Origin: Leptospiraceae bacterium
GTDB lineage: Bacteria > Spirochaetota > Leptospiria > Turneriellales > Turneriellaceae
NCBI GenBank assembly: GCA_020440825.1
Contig: JAGRNJ010000035.1
Coordinates: 1-32,611, forward strand
Direction of reading: 5' to 3'
Length of the DNA: 32,611 nt
Positions 1 to 8,320 of the stretch are shown here, piece after piece. Within the stretch, counting starts at the first letter, position 1, and each line of letters starts with the position of its first letter. The position numbers and the translations under genes are program-made. The notes under the pieces were generated by a model. That model was not told the origin of the DNA, ran no database searches, and saw only the letters and a program-made list of their open reading frames with translations.

Positions 1-726
1 TGCCCACCATGCCAGCAGACATTCACAGCCCGGCGCTTAGTCTATCAACAAAACAGCCGCGGGGTACTTGAAATTTACGACAGCGAAGACCAGAACGCCC
101 AGAGATGCACACGTTGCGCAGCCCGCCTGACAAAAACCGGGCATTGTCAGGAGTGCAAAGAAAAGAAAATATTCTTTGAAACCTGCTGGACTCTGTTCCC
201 GTGCACCGGAATTTCGCAGGCAGTTTTTCGAGCAGTAAAATTTGCCGACAATGAAAACCTGGTTCCTTATCTGGTGCAGCAGATTCCACACAGCTGGCAA
301 TCTATACCCGGTTCTCCCTGGGCAGCAGGCAGCCATACCACCCTGGTGCAACTGCCCTCTTCCCGCAAGTTTTTGACCACCTTTACACACAGACTCGCCG
401 AACGTTTTGCATTCGAGACTATAGCTCCCTTCTATTTTCAGGGTAAAAAAGAGAAATCGAAAAAAGTCTCAAAATGGCGTCGATTTGAAATTTTACAGCA
501 CCACCTGAAGTTAAACTTAGAAAAGATAAAAAATCAGGAATCGACCAGTCTGATTCTGGTCGATGACCTTTATACCACCGGGGCAACTTTGAATCGAGCC
601 GCCCGTTTCTTAAAAGAACATTTTCCACAAACCCCGGTTCATGTAATGACTCCATTTAGAAGAGACCAGATTCGTCTGTCGGGGCTTCCAGATGATTCTT
701 CGGAATTTAAGAATGAATTTTTTTGA
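1..726 (+). CDS. comF: ComF family phosphoribosyltransferase-like protein, 5'-truncated
   Basis: The frame is open from the first base of the window, so this is the C-terminal 241 residues of a longer gene. The fragment starts with CPPC and carries two further Cys pairs (CTRC and CQEC, about residues 37-57), the zinc-ribbon layout at the N terminus of ComF proteins. The C-terminal half has the PRPP-binding loop of type I phosphoribosyltransferases (ILVDDLYTTGATLN, Asp188-Asp189 of the fragment). ComF proteins are linked to DNA uptake during competence, but many carriers are not known to be competent, so the role here is inferred. An ATG at 274 exists but would remove the zinc-binding part, so I do not use it as the start. 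The stop is followed two bases later by a partial copy of the repeat seen at 14976. The gene converges on rsgA. Confidence 0.88.
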   Translation, partial: CPPCQQTFTARRLVYQQNSRGVLEIYDSEDQNAQRCTRCAARLTKTGHCQECKEKKIFFETCWTLFPCTGISQAVFRAVKFADNENLVPYLVQQIPHSWQSIPGSPWAAGSHTTLVQLPSSRKFLTTFTHRLAERFAFETIAPFYFQGKKEKSKKVSKWRRFEILQHHLKLNLEKIKNQESTSLILVDDLYTTGATLNRAARFLKEHFPQTPVHVMTPFRRDQIRLSGLPDDSSEFKNEFF

Positions 727-728
727 GA

Positions 729-750
729 AATCTCTGAAAAACTGAAAGTT
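729..750 (-). repeat. Partial inverted copy of the structured repeat (right end only)
   Basis: These 22 bases are the exact reverse complement of 15068-15089, the right-hand end of the repeat element described at 14976. Similarity fades after 750. The block starts two bases after the comF stop codon. It could be a decayed copy of the element, or an independently kept end sequence. Confidence 0.6.
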
Positions 751-782
751 ATCAAAGGTTGATTCAAGAACCGCCGAGATTT

Positions 783-1754
783 TTATTTTTTTTTCGAAAC
801 CCCACGCCAGAAGTCCCCTTTACGGGGTTTCCATTGGTCTGACATCGACTCAACAATAGCAAGGTAAGACTTATACCTTGCTTCAGAAATCCTGTTTTCT
901 TCTACCCCGAGCTTCACCCCGCAGTGGGGTTCATGGGTATGGCTGCAATTGTCAAACTTGCAGTTTCGATCTGCAAATTCCCGAAATCCTGTATTGAGCT
1001 GAACCTGACTCAAATGCCCCAGGCCATATTCTTTCACCCCGGGAATATCAATGAGCTGCATATCCTGGTTGATCTGAAACAACCGCGGATTTGTCGTGGT
1101 ATGTCTGCCGCGCAAAGCCAGATTCACTTCCTGGGTTTCATTCAATTCTTTCCCGGCCATTCTGTTCAAAAATGTACTTTTACCAACGCCAGACTGGCCC
1201 ATCAATAACGTACGACCCGTGGCCACTAAAGACTGCAATGGCAGTGAGACCTTGCTACTGAACGATTCACAAAATACCGGGTAACCAAGACTCCTGTAGA
1301 CGGCCATCCGCCGGTTTAATTCTTCCCTCGTATCAGAATCTAATGTTTCAAGAAAATCAGCTTTATTGATAACAATGGCAGCCGGTATTCCTGAATTTTC
1401 AATTTCAATCAAGGCACGATCCAGGAAACCAGGGTTAAAATCAGGAGCTGCCACACTCTGAAAAACCAGTACAAGATCGAGGTTGGCAGCCATGACATGA
1501 TGACGCTGCTGGTCTGCCCGAATAAAACTGTTTTGCCGTGGAAAAATACCGGTAATGAGACTTGTCTGACCGTCTTTTCCCGGTTCATATTCCACCTGGT
1601 CGCCCGCAACTACGGGGTTCGATTTTTTTCCATCGACCCGGGTAGCTCCTGAAAGGCGCAATCTGCCACCGGCTGCAGCAAGAATGGTATTCTGGTTTTC
1701 ATCGAGCAGAGAATACAGTGCTCCATAAACTCCCGAAACTACAGCCGTTGGCAA
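783..1754 (-). CDS. rsgA: Ribosome small-subunit-dependent GTPase A (RsgA/YjeQ)
   Basis: Circularly permuted GTPase that helps late maturation of the 30S ribosomal subunit. The 323-residue product has an N-terminal OB-fold region, then the GTPase motifs in the permuted order typical of the family: NKAD (130-133) before the P-loop GQSGVGKS (186-193) and the DIPG switch motif (236-239). A C-terminal zinc knuckle follows with the family pattern C265-x4-C270-x-H272-x5-C278. The start is a TTG at 1752-1754, placed three bases behind the purQ stop and preceded by AGGAG lying inside the last codons of purQ; no other start gives a full OB fold. It is the last gene of the purC-purS-purQ-rsgA run, so it is likely translated by coupling to purQ. 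Confidence 0.95.
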   Translation of the reverse strand: MPTAVVSGVYGALYSLLDENQNTILAAAGGRLRLSGATRVDGKKSNPVVAGDQVEYEPGKDGQTSLITGIFPRQNSFIRADQQRHHVMAANLDLVLVFQSVAAPDFNPGFLDRALIEIENSGIPAAIVINKADFLETLDSDTREELNRRMAVYRSLGYPVFCESFSSKVSLPLQSLVATGRTLLMGQSGVGKSTFLNRMAGKELNETQEVNLALRGRHTTTNPRLFQINQDMQLIDIPGVKEYGLGHLSQVQLNTGFREFADRNCKFDNCSHTHEPHCGVKLGVEENRISEARYKSYLAIVESMSDQWKPRKGDFWRGVSKKK

Positions 1755-1755
1755 C

Positions 1756-2421
1756 CTACACTCCTAACTGCTGGAACACCAATTCAAAAAAACGCTGACC
1801 GTATTTTTTTGCCCCTGCTAAAGAATCGAGAGATGGTAAGATAGCCCGTTCAGGGTGTGGCATCAGGCCAATGATTTTCTTGTTTGTGTCAGCAATACAG
1901 GCTATCTGTTCAGTGGAACCATTGATGTCTTCAGCATACTGAAGCAAAATTCGGTTTTCGTCCTGCAGGCGGTGCAATACATCCGCATCACAAATATAAT
2001 TTCCTTCACCGTGGGAAACCGGTAATGAGTACCCCGCTTCAAATTGATTAGCCCAGTCTCCTGAACCTTTAAGCCCTACCCAGCGACAAATGTGTTTGAG
2101 GGTCTTATTGCGAATCAAGGCTCCCGGCAGCAAGCCTGCTTCGGTAAGAATTTGAAATCCGTTGCAGATACCGACGATTGGTGCACCCTTTTGGGCCGCA
2201 TCACGCAGAGAGTCGAGAGAACGCGCCCGGGCAGCAAGGGCACCGCTGCGCAGGTAGTCTCCATATGAAAAACCGCCCGGAACAAAATATATATCATAAT
2301 GGTGCTGAAAACTCTCTCGGTAATCGAGCAGCTCTGCGGTAGCAGAATACTCATTTCGTAAAATCTGCAGCAGGTCACGCTCACAATTTATTCCAGGAAA
2401 ATTTAAAATTCCGGCTTTCAT
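1756..2421 (-). CDS. purQ: Phosphoribosylformylglycinamidine synthase glutaminase subunit PurQ
   Basis: Class I glutamine amidotransferase that releases ammonia for the FGAM synthase step of de novo purine synthesis, working with PurL and PurS. The 221-residue length fits the small PurQ subunit of three-subunit enzymes. Visible motifs are the oxyanion strand FVPGGFSYGDYLRSGA, the nucleophile elbow GICNGFQ with the catalytic Cys, and the C-terminal GLMPHPERA with the catalytic His and Glu. The ATG at 2421 overlaps the purS stop by four bases (ATGA), a sign of translational coupling. The large subunit PurL is not in this window. Confidence 0.96.
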   Translation of the reverse strand: MKAGILNFPGINCERDLLQILRNEYSATAELLDYRESFQHHYDIYFVPGGFSYGDYLRSGALAARARSLDSLRDAAQKGAPIVGICNGFQILTEAGLLPGALIRNKTLKHICRWVGLKGSGDWANQFEAGYSLPVSHGEGNYICDADVLHRLQDENRILLQYAEDINGSTEQIACIADTNKKIIGLMPHPERAILPSLDSLAGAKKYGQRFFELVFQQLGV

Positions 2422-2672
2422 GAAATCTGTTCTGCCTTCAATTCACAGACTTCCATAACAGGATTGTACAAAATTTCTTCTGCCATTTTTTGCGCTTCAT
2501 GCATCGCCGCTGCCTCATCTTTGGCCTCAATCTCAAGTTCTATATATCGACCAACCCTGATATTGCGCACAGATTCATGCCCTTTTCCCTGCAAAGACAG
2601 CATCACAGCCTGCCCCTGGGGTTCGAGAACAGATTTCTTAAAACGGACGGTAGCAACTATTCGGTAATGCAT
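2418..2672 (-). CDS. purS: Phosphoribosylformylglycinamidine synthase subunit PurS
   Basis: Small 84-residue subunit that bridges PurL and PurQ in the three-part FGAM synthase. It begins with the typical strand pattern (YRIVATVRFKKSVLEPQGQA) and contains the conserved VRNIRVGRYIELE segment followed by a helix with alternating Ala/Glu. It overlaps purC by 16 bases upstream and purQ by four bases downstream, so the three genes are clearly one transcription unit. Its presence indicates that the PurL encoded elsewhere should be the short form. Confidence 0.95.
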   Translation of the reverse strand: MHYRIVATVRFKKSVLEPQGQAVMLSLQGKGHESVRNIRVGRYIELEIEAKDEAAAMHEAQKMAEEILYNPVMEVCELKAEQIS

Positions 2673-3547
2673 TTCACGATCTCCTGTATTTGCACATACT
2701 TTTGTCTGGTGCGTTCAATAATATCATCGGGTAGCGCCGGTGGCGGAGGGCTTTTATCCCACTGAATTTTCTCGAGATAATCCCGAATAATCTGTTTATC
2801 CATAGTGGGAACCGGTATTTTTTTTTCTATCGCATTTTCCCATTCACTAATCTGGCAAAACCGCGATGAATCAGGGGTAAATATTTCATCTATCAGAATC
2901 AGTTCATTGTCGAGCAGGCCGAACTCAAGTTTCGTATCGAGCAGCAAGATATTCTGTGTTGCAAGCTGTTGGCTTACTCGCTCAAATAATTCAATCGAGG
3001 CTTTGCGTATTGACTCAGCCAATTCCTTACCCAATGAATTCTGCATTGCTGAAAACGGAACATTGATATCATGCCCCTCGTCAGCTTTGGTGGCTGGCGT
3101 AAAGATGGGGGTCTGTAACCGACAACCGGCTTCGAGACCAGGCGGCAGTTGTTCGCCATTGACTGTACCCAATTTTTTATACTCGGCCCAGGCAGAACCC
3201 ATAAGATAATTTCGAACTACACATTCAAAATCAATGCGCTTTGTTTTCTTAACCCATACTGCGCGCCCGTTTAACTGAGAATCAAAATCTGAAAATGGTG
3301 CAGGAAAGTCTTTAACTTCAGTTGAGATGAGATGATTTTTAACATTGGTTAGCCATTGAAACCATGAGTTTGAGATGGCAGTCAGTATTTCCCCTTTATG
3401 AGGAATACCCTGCTCAAAAATAACATCAAAAGCACTCAAGCGGTCAGATGCGACCATGATGATACTTTCACCCAGATCATACAGATCTCTCACTTTGCCC
3501 TGATAAGATGGTAAAACGCTGGGCAGTATGATCTTCGTGAGAGCCAT
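2657..3547 (-). CDS. purC: Phosphoribosylaminoimidazole-succinocarboxamide synthase (SAICAR synthase)
   Basis: ATP-dependent ligation of aspartate to CAIR in de novo purine synthesis. The 296-residue protein is of the longer SAICAR synthase type. Motifs include the N-terminal KVRDLYDLG nucleotide-binding hairpin, SDRLSAFDVIF, the ECVVRNYLMGSAWAEY segment, LLDTKLEFGL and the Mg/ATP-binding LIDEIFTPDSSRF. It is first in the purC-purS-purQ-rsgA run. There is no clear Shine-Dalgarno sequence before the ATG. The 140 bases up to the aat stop codon probably hold its promoter, though read-through from aat on the same strand is possible. Confidence 0.96.
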   Translation of the reverse strand: MALTKIILPSVLPSYQGKVRDLYDLGESIIMVASDRLSAFDVIFEQGIPHKGEILTAISNSWFQWLTNVKNHLISTEVKDFPAPFSDFDSQLNGRAVWVKKTKRIDFECVVRNYLMGSAWAEYKKLGTVNGEQLPPGLEAGCRLQTPIFTPATKADEGHDINVPFSAMQNSLGKELAESIRKASIELFERVSQQLATQNILLLDTKLEFGLLDNELILIDEIFTPDSSRFCQISEWENAIEKKIPVPTMDKQIIRDYLEKIQWDKSPPPPALPDDIIERTRQKYVQIQEIVKCITE

Positions 3548-3687
3548 TGCTGAGATTTTTCAGAGAAGATAAACACAGCGACAATCGTTTTTCCTGCTTT
3601 GAATCTACGCATTTCCGGCAAGCGAAGTTTATCAGAGTTTCCTTAAGCAATCATGAAATTGAATCTGTACAGCAGTCGACATTTGGC
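3548..3687. other. Intergenic stretch between aat and purC
   Basis: This 140-base gap separates two genes on the minus strand and should carry any purC promoter or leader. I see no clear -35/-10 pair, tRNA or strong terminator. It contains AGTTTATCAGAGTTTCC (3626-3642), which differs at two of 17 positions from the right end of the repeat at 14976, and TTTTTCAGAG at 3556-3565; these may be decayed repeat remnants. A 73-codon open frame crossing it on the plus strand runs into aat and has no family resemblance. Confidence 0.4.
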
Positions 3688-4461
3688 TCATTTGCTGGGA
3701 TCGTCTGCCGGCAAAATTTTTTCCAGTTCCTGCCAGTTTCCCACCCAACTGGGTTGATCAACATGTAACGCCAGATCTTGCAGATATTTTTCCCGAGGGA
3801 TATTTCGGGCTCCAAAACGCCGCAAGTTCTGTGTTTCAACTTGGCTGTCAATAAGTTCAAATTGCAGAGTCTGCAATACCCTTGCCAGACTTGTAAAAGC
3901 AAGTTTTGAGGCATTTTCACGTATATGGAACATCGATTCACCGAAAAACATTTTACCCACTGCCACACCGAACGCTCCCCCGACCATATTTGATCCATCC
4001 ATTATTTCAATTGAGTGAGCAAAACCCAACTGATGCAGGGCATGGTAGCCGCTCTTCATATCTTGTGTAATCCAGGTCTTGCGGTGAGTCTGCGCACAGA
4101 TTTCTACACAACGTTCAAATTGACGGTCAATCTTTACTTGAAATGGTAATTTCCTGATTTCTTTGCGTATTGTGCGCCCGATGTGTACTTCAGATACAGG
4201 CAACACAAACCTCTCCGGGGGTGAAAACCATAGAATGGGATCTCTACTGTACCAGGGAAAAATTCCATGGGTGTATGCATACAGCATGGTGTCTGGTTGC
4301 AGATCGGCTCCTACTGCGAGCAAACCATTTGCATCGGCTACTTCCGGTGCGGGAAAATCATACCGGCAGTTTTGAATTTTCACATTCTGCAGAGATATGT
4401 TTTCAAAGTGCACTATTACAGACCATGATTTCTTGTTGACCTGAAAAGATCGTTTTTGCAT
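3688..4461 (-). CDS. aat: Leucyl/phenylalanyl-tRNA--protein transferase
   Basis: Transfers Leu or Phe from charged tRNA to proteins with N-terminal Arg or Lys, marking them for ClpS/ClpAP degradation (bacterial N-end rule). The family core is complete: GLLAVGADLQPDTML, AYTHGIFPWYS, ILWFSPPERFVLP, and GGAFGVAVGKMFFGESMF with the invariant GESMF. At 257 residues it is about 20 longer than the E. coli enzyme at the N terminus, so the true start may lie inside the frame; the annotated ATG is only eight bases from the nearest start of the divergent HEAT gene, leaving no room for promoters. A ClpS partner is not in view. Confidence 0.95.
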   Translation of the reverse strand: MQKRSFQVNKKSWSVIVHFENISLQNVKIQNCRYDFPAPEVADANGLLAVGADLQPDTMLYAYTHGIFPWYSRDPILWFSPPERFVLPVSEVHIGRTIRKEIRKLPFQVKIDRQFERCVEICAQTHRKTWITQDMKSGYHALHQLGFAHSIEIMDGSNMVGGAFGVAVGKMFFGESMFHIRENASKLAFTSLARVLQTLQFELIDSQVETQNLRRFGARNIPREKYLQDLALHVDQPSWVGNWQELEKILPADDPSK

Positions 4462-4508
4462 GAGTTATTATGAAGTTGAGGTTCAATCTGGCCGAAAATT
4501 GTACTAAG

Positions 4509-5276
4509 ATGCGATATTCTACTGACGTTTTAAAAAATATTTTTTCACTGGCGATTATATTGTCGGTCTCCACCTCGTTATACTCTGTATCTGATACCCC
4601 TGAAAAAGCAGAATACCGTCGCAATCTGGCAGAAAATGCCCGGGCAGCACTCATAGAAAAAAGACTGCACGCAATTGGTGAATGTGGTACCTCGCGATTT
4701 ACCATCTGCTATCGTGCTCTGGTTGATAATCTGCAGGATCCTGAACCTGAAATTCGTGAACAAAGCATTCGAGCATTAGGAAAACTGAATATCAAAGATG
4801 CGGCTGAGCCGCTTACTGCACATCTTGATAAAGAAGAAAATGCCCAGGCTAAATATGCAATTCTCTGGGCCCTGGGTTATCTGGGAAATGCCGCCAGCAG
4901 TGAAAAACTTGCCGGCCTGCTCAATGATGAAGATGCTGAAGTGCGCAGGCTGTCTGCCCATTCTTTATCGAACCTGGCGCAGAAAGAATCTCTCGATGCA
5001 ATTAATGCCCGCATCGCTGAAGAAAAAATCGATGTAACCAAAGCCCACTTACTGCGAGCATCGCTACGTATAAAAATTGGCCAGCCTGAAATGATCAATC
5101 AGTTGATCGAGCTGCTGAAAAGCCCCGATTATTGGGCACGGTATCACACTGCCAATACCATCAAAGAACTGCGACTTAAGTTTGCCTTAAAACCCCTTGA
5201 ACATGCATTAAAACTCGAAGAACAGCCAAATACCAGAGCCGCCATTCAAAGCGCGATTCAGGCACTTCGCTTTTAA
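4509..5276 (+). CDS. Exported HEAT-repeat protein
   Basis: Function unknown; HEAT repeats normally make a curved helical solenoid for protein-protein contacts. From the ATG at 4509 the product has a clean Sec signal (charged MRYSTDVLKN, then hydrophobic IFSLAIILSVSTSLYS), followed by about 220 residues of HEAT-like helical pairs such as EIREQSIRALGKL, AKYAILWALGYLG and EVRRLSAHSLSNLA. An upstream in-frame ATG at 4470 would add 13 residues in front of the signal and lies only eight bases from the aat start, so I prefer 4509. No good Shine-Dalgarno sequence precedes either. The stop lies four bases from the mnmA stop on the other strand. Likely location is the periplasm. Confidence 0.82.
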   Translation: MRYSTDVLKNIFSLAIILSVSTSLYSVSDTPEKAEYRRNLAENARAALIEKRLHAIGECGTSRFTICYRALVDNLQDPEPEIREQSIRALGKLNIKDAAEPLTAHLDKEENAQAKYAILWALGYLGNAASSEKLAGLLNDEDAEVRRLSAHSLSNLAQKESLDAINARIAEEKIDVTKAHLLRASLRIKIGQPEMINQLIELLKSPDYWARYHTANTIKELRLKFALKPLEHALKLEEQPNTRAAIQSAIQALRF

Positions 5277-5280
5277 GCCA

Positions 5281-6396
5281 TTAAGCTACATTCGGTGGCA
5301 ACAGGCGAATCTTGCCGCCGCATAGAATATAACCGTCTTCTTTATGGTAGATTACCCCTGCTTGGCCGGGGGTAATAGCCCAGACTCTTTCTGTAAGTTG
5401 AATCTTGAGTGTATTATTTTCAGCCTCATACAATACCGCAGAAACCGGTTCTGAATTATAGCGAACCTGCACCTTTACGTCAAGACCTTCTGGGCTCAGG
5501 CTGTCTTTTGCAATTCCCTGGAAAACCGGCTCGATGAGATAAAAAGTATCTCGTTCCAGTTCTTCCCGGGTACCAATGATGACATCGCCGTTATCCAGAA
5601 TTTCAATAACATAACGGGGTTCTCCCAGTGCAATTTGCAGGCCCCGCCTCTGTCCCACGGTAAAGTTTTCTTTGCCGGTGTGCTTGCCGAGAATTCTACC
5701 CTGCACATCCCGAAAAAAACCTGTCTGGAACTCTACGTTTTCACGTTTCAGGAACTTGCGATAATCATTGTCAGGAATAAAACAGATTTCCTGAGAATCT
5801 GGTTTTGCCGCAACCCGAATATTGTTTTGTTCGGCAATTTCCCTGACTTCATTTTTAGTTAACTTTGCCAGCGGGAAAACCGTTCGCTCAAGTGCAGCCT
5901 GGCTTAAACCATAGAGATAATAACTCTGATCTTTACGTTTGTCAGTTGCAGGGGCAACAGCATAGCGGCCATTGGGCAGTTTTACGATATCTGCATAATG
6001 ACCAGTGGCAATTTTATCGAACGACAAGGCATCCGCCTTCTCATAAAACTCACCGAATTTAATGAATGTATTGCAATGAACACAGGGGTTCGGAGTGCGG
6101 CCGGCTCTATAATCGGCAATGAACGGCTCAATAACTTTTTCCCTGAAATCGGCCTCCATTTTTAGCGCATAAAAGGGCACCCCGATTCCGCGGGCTGTAT
6201 TTTCAGCATCTGCCAGATCTTCGGGAGAACAACAGGAAGTGATTCGGGATTTCTGGGTATTGGCATCGGTTGCACAGACCTCTTTGTACTCCCAGAACCG
6301 CATATTGGCCCCAATGACATCATGCCCGTCTTTTTTGAGCAGAAAAGCAGAAACAGCAGAGTCAACCCCGCCTGACATGGCAACCAGTACACGCAC
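5281..6396 (-). CDS. mnmA: tRNA-specific 2-thiouridylase MnmA
   Basis: Puts the 2-thio group on wobble uridine 34 of tRNAs for Lys, Glu and Gln. The 371-residue protein has the PP-loop SGGVDS (8-13), the first catalytic Cys in NPCVHCN (Cys105, with Cys108 next to it), the TGHYA motif (131-135), and the second catalytic Cys in SQEICFIP (Cys205). The central GKHTGKENFTVGQRRGL and C-terminal barrel are present. An extra Cys-rich segment (CATDANTQKSRITSCCS, 41-57) follows the first strand; this insertion with CC is seen in some lineages and may bind metal. It is last in a minus-strand run mdh-yqgE-rhodanese-mnmA, 40 bases after the rhodanese gene, which could supply sulfur. Confidence 0.96.
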   Translation of the reverse strand: MRVLVAMSGGVDSAVSAFLLKKDGHDVIGANMRFWEYKEVCATDANTQKSRITSCCSPEDLADAENTARGIGVPFYALKMEADFREKVIEPFIADYRAGRTPNPCVHCNTFIKFGEFYEKADALSFDKIATGHYADIVKLPNGRYAVAPATDKRKDQSYYLYGLSQAALERTVFPLAKLTKNEVREIAEQNNIRVAAKPDSQEICFIPDNDYRKFLKRENVEFQTGFFRDVQGRILGKHTGKENFTVGQRRGLQIALGEPRYVIEILDNGDVIIGTREELERDTFYLIEPVFQGIAKDSLSPEGLDVKVQVRYNSEPVSAVLYEAENNTLKIQLTERVWAITPGQAGVIYHKEDGYILCGGKIRLLPPNVA

Positions 6397-6436
6397 TTTG
6401 TAATGTTAGCAAACTTTTGGTTCTGCGGCCATTATT

Positions 6437-6751
6437 TCAATAACGGGGCATTTCGGGGTCGACATTGGCGGCCCAGGAATCTACCCCGCCCTGCAGATTG
6501 AAAACAGCCGGGAACCCCCGGTCACGCAAATACTGCATTGCCATAAACGAACGCTGCCCATGATGACAGATCACAATTACATCTTTGTCTTTCGGTATTT
6601 CAGAAGTTCTGTCTGCAAGTTCATGCAGGGGAATAATGTGAGAACCGGGTATCAGACAGATATCGGTTTCATTGATCGTGCGCACGTCGAGCAGATACAA
6701 ATCATGTTTTGCATCAAGACGTTCTTTCAGTTCAAGGGGATGCAGTTCCAT
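6437..6751 (-). CDS. Single-domain rhodanese-like sulfurtransferase
   Basis: 104-residue rhodanese fold with the active-site loop CHHGQRS (Cys62), the substrate-side DVRT near residue 22, and the closing FNLQGGVDSWA strand-helix. Such small cytoplasmic proteins carry persulfide sulfur. It has no signal peptide. It starts one base after the yqgE stop and lies just upstream of mnmA, whose product needs a persulfide donor; a role in tRNA thiolation is a reasonable inference from that context but is not shown by the sequence. Confidence 0.92.
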   Translation of the reverse strand: MELHPLELKERLDAKHDLYLLDVRTINETDICLIPGSHIIPLHELADRTSEIPKDKDVIVICHHGQRSFMAMQYLRDRGFPAVFNLQGGVDSWAANVDPEMPRY

Positions 6752-6752
6752 A

Positions 6753-7307
6753 TTAGTTTAAAGCGGGATCCCGAACCATTCGGGAATAGTAGTTACAGAT
6801 GCCACCCAGCGTGAGCAGCGAGTCCCGCCATGCCAGTTCAGGTTCAGCGGTAAAAATTTCTTCAGGTACCGCATCGTGACTAAGCCATGAATTGGCCCGT
6901 ATTTCATCTTCAAGCTGCCCCGGCCCCCAGCCTGCATAACCACGAAAGACCCGAAAGCCCATTGATTTTTCAGCCAGTTTCAATAGTACCTCTTTTGATC
7001 GTCCCACAAATACCCCGGGAATCAGCTCACTGTCTTCTTCCTGATACTGTTCATGTTTATGAAGAATAAACAGAATATCCTGCCGAACGGGCCCCCCTTC
7101 AAACACGACCTGTTCACTGGTCTCGTTCTCAATTTCGGGTACAACCTGTCCCAATGTCAAATTGGCGATTCGGTTGACAATCAAACCGAAAGCCCCTTCC
7201 CTTTGGTGCTCAATGAGAAGAACAATGCTCTGATAAAAATTCGGGTCCCGCAATGCAGAACCCGCAATTATGAATTTACCTTTGAGAGATCTGTGAAAGT
7301 CTCCCAT
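6753..7307 (-). CDS. YqgE/AlgH family protein
   Basis: DUF179 family, widespread in Gram-negative bacteria; biochemical function unsettled (once described as a transcriptional regulator of alginate genes). Conserved blocks are present in order: GKFIIAGSALRDPNFYQSIV, EGAFGLIVNR, VFEGGPVRQDILFILH and FRGYAGWGPGQLEDEI. Length 184 is normal for the family. It sits six bases after the mdh stop and one base before the rhodanese start, so these genes should share a transcript. Confidence 0.93.
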   Translation of the reverse strand: MGDFHRSLKGKFIIAGSALRDPNFYQSIVLLIEHQREGAFGLIVNRIANLTLGQVVPEIENETSEQVVFEGGPVRQDILFILHKHEQYQEEDSELIPGVFVGRSKEVLLKLAEKSMGFRVFRGYAGWGPGQLEDEIRANSWLSHDAVPEEIFTAEPELAWRDSLLTLGGICNYYSRMVRDPALN

Positions 7308-7313
7308 GTTGAA

Positions 7314-8270
7314 TTACAGAAAGCCGAGGCGTTTTAAATCTTCTTTGAGACCCTCAACTGCTTTGGCTGAGTTATCGAGCGCGCTTTTTTCTTCGGCTGT
7401 CAGTTTAACTTCGAGAATTTTTTCGATGCCCTCGGCACCAAGCATTGCTGGTAATCCGATATGCATATCTTTATAACCGTATTCCCCTTCACAATACACT
7501 GCACAGGGGAAGATTCTTTTTTTATCGAATAGAATACTCTCTGCCATCGCAATTGCCGAGGCTGCCGGAGCGAAAAATGCACTGCCGGTTTTCAAGAGGG
7601 CAACAATCTCCCCGCCACCGCCTGCAGTACGTTTTACCATTGCATCGATTTTTTCGGCAGATAAGCCGGGATATTCTGTCAATGGAATGCCGCCTACAGT
7701 ACTGTATCTGGGCAGAGGAACCATAGTATCGCCATGACCACCCAGTACAAATGCAGTGATGTCTTCTACACTGACACCGGTTTCCATTGAAATAAAGGTT
7801 CTGAAGCGGGCTGCATCTAAAACCCCAGCCATTCCCAATACTTTCTGTTTGGGCATACCAGAAACTTTCTGAAACAGATACACCATTGCATCTAGCGGGT
7901 TCGAGATCACGATGACAAATGCATTCGGCGCATACTTTTTCACGTTTTGTGCAACATCGGTCATGATTTTCGCATTGGTCTGCAGAAGATCGTCACGGCT
8001 CATTCCCGGTTTACGGGGAATACCTGCTGTAATAATGATTAGATCTGAACCTTCAATATCTGCGTAAGAATTGGTTCCGGTGATTGTCGAACTTAAACCC
8101 TGCACCGGCGTGGTCTGGTGAATATCGAGTGCTTTACCCATTGGCATGCTTTCAACAACATCAAACATCACCACATCACCCAGATTTTTCTGGGCAGCCA
8201 TCATTGCGAGATTTGCCCCGATTTGGCCTGCACCAATCAGAGAAATTTTATTTCGTTTATACTTATTCAT
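7314..8270 (-). CDS. mdh: Malate dehydrogenase (LDH-like, NAD-dependent)
   Basis: Interconverts malate and oxaloacetate in the TCA cycle. The 318-residue protein has the Rossmann motif GAGQIGA (13-19) with Asp37 at the end of strand 2, which favours NAD over NADP. Substrate-binding Arg86 and Arg92 lie in the [11 protein letters not shown] loop; an Arg rather than Gln at the specificity position marks malate over lactate. The catalytic pair is Asp152 (LDAARFR, with Arg155) and His179 (GGHGD). It heads the mdh-yqgE-rhodanese-mnmA run. A TTGACG lies 29 bases before the ATG without a good -10. Confidence 0.95.
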   Translation of the reverse strand: MNKYKRNKISLIGAGQIGANLAMMAAQKNLGDVVMFDVVESMPMGKALDIHQTTPVQGLSSTITGTNSYADIEGSDLIIITAGIPRKPGMSRDDLLQTNAKIMTDVAQNVKKYAPNAFVIVISNPLDAMVYLFQKVSGMPKQKVLGMAGVLDAARFRTFISMETGVSVEDITAFVLGGHGDTMVPLPRYSTVGGIPLTEYPGLSAEKIDAMVKRTAGGGGEIVALLKTGSAFFAPAASAIAMAESILFDKKRIFPCAVYCEGEYGYKDMHIGLPAMLGAEGIEKILEVKLTAEEKSALDNSAKAVEGLKEDLKRLGFL

Positions 8271-8284
8271 AAGCGGAAAATCTT

Positions 8285-8310
8285 AAAGACCTGACAAGCC
8301 GTCAATCTTT
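8285..8310. terminator. Hairpin between the GGDEF gene and mdh
   Basis: AAAGA/TCTTT outer arms enclose TGAC/GTCA inner arms with a five-base loop. On the minus strand the hairpin is followed by AAGATTTTCC, so it could act as a weak terminator for the GGDEF gene or as part of the mdh leader. The stem is not perfect and the T-run is poor. Confidence 0.3.
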
Positions 8311-8320
8311 TAGCAGATTC

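Noticed and set aside
3547-3768. 73-codon plus-strand open frame in the aat-purC gap
   Set aside because: It overlaps the aat 3' end, lacks a ribosome-binding site and signal or domain; the gap is better read as purC leader DNA.
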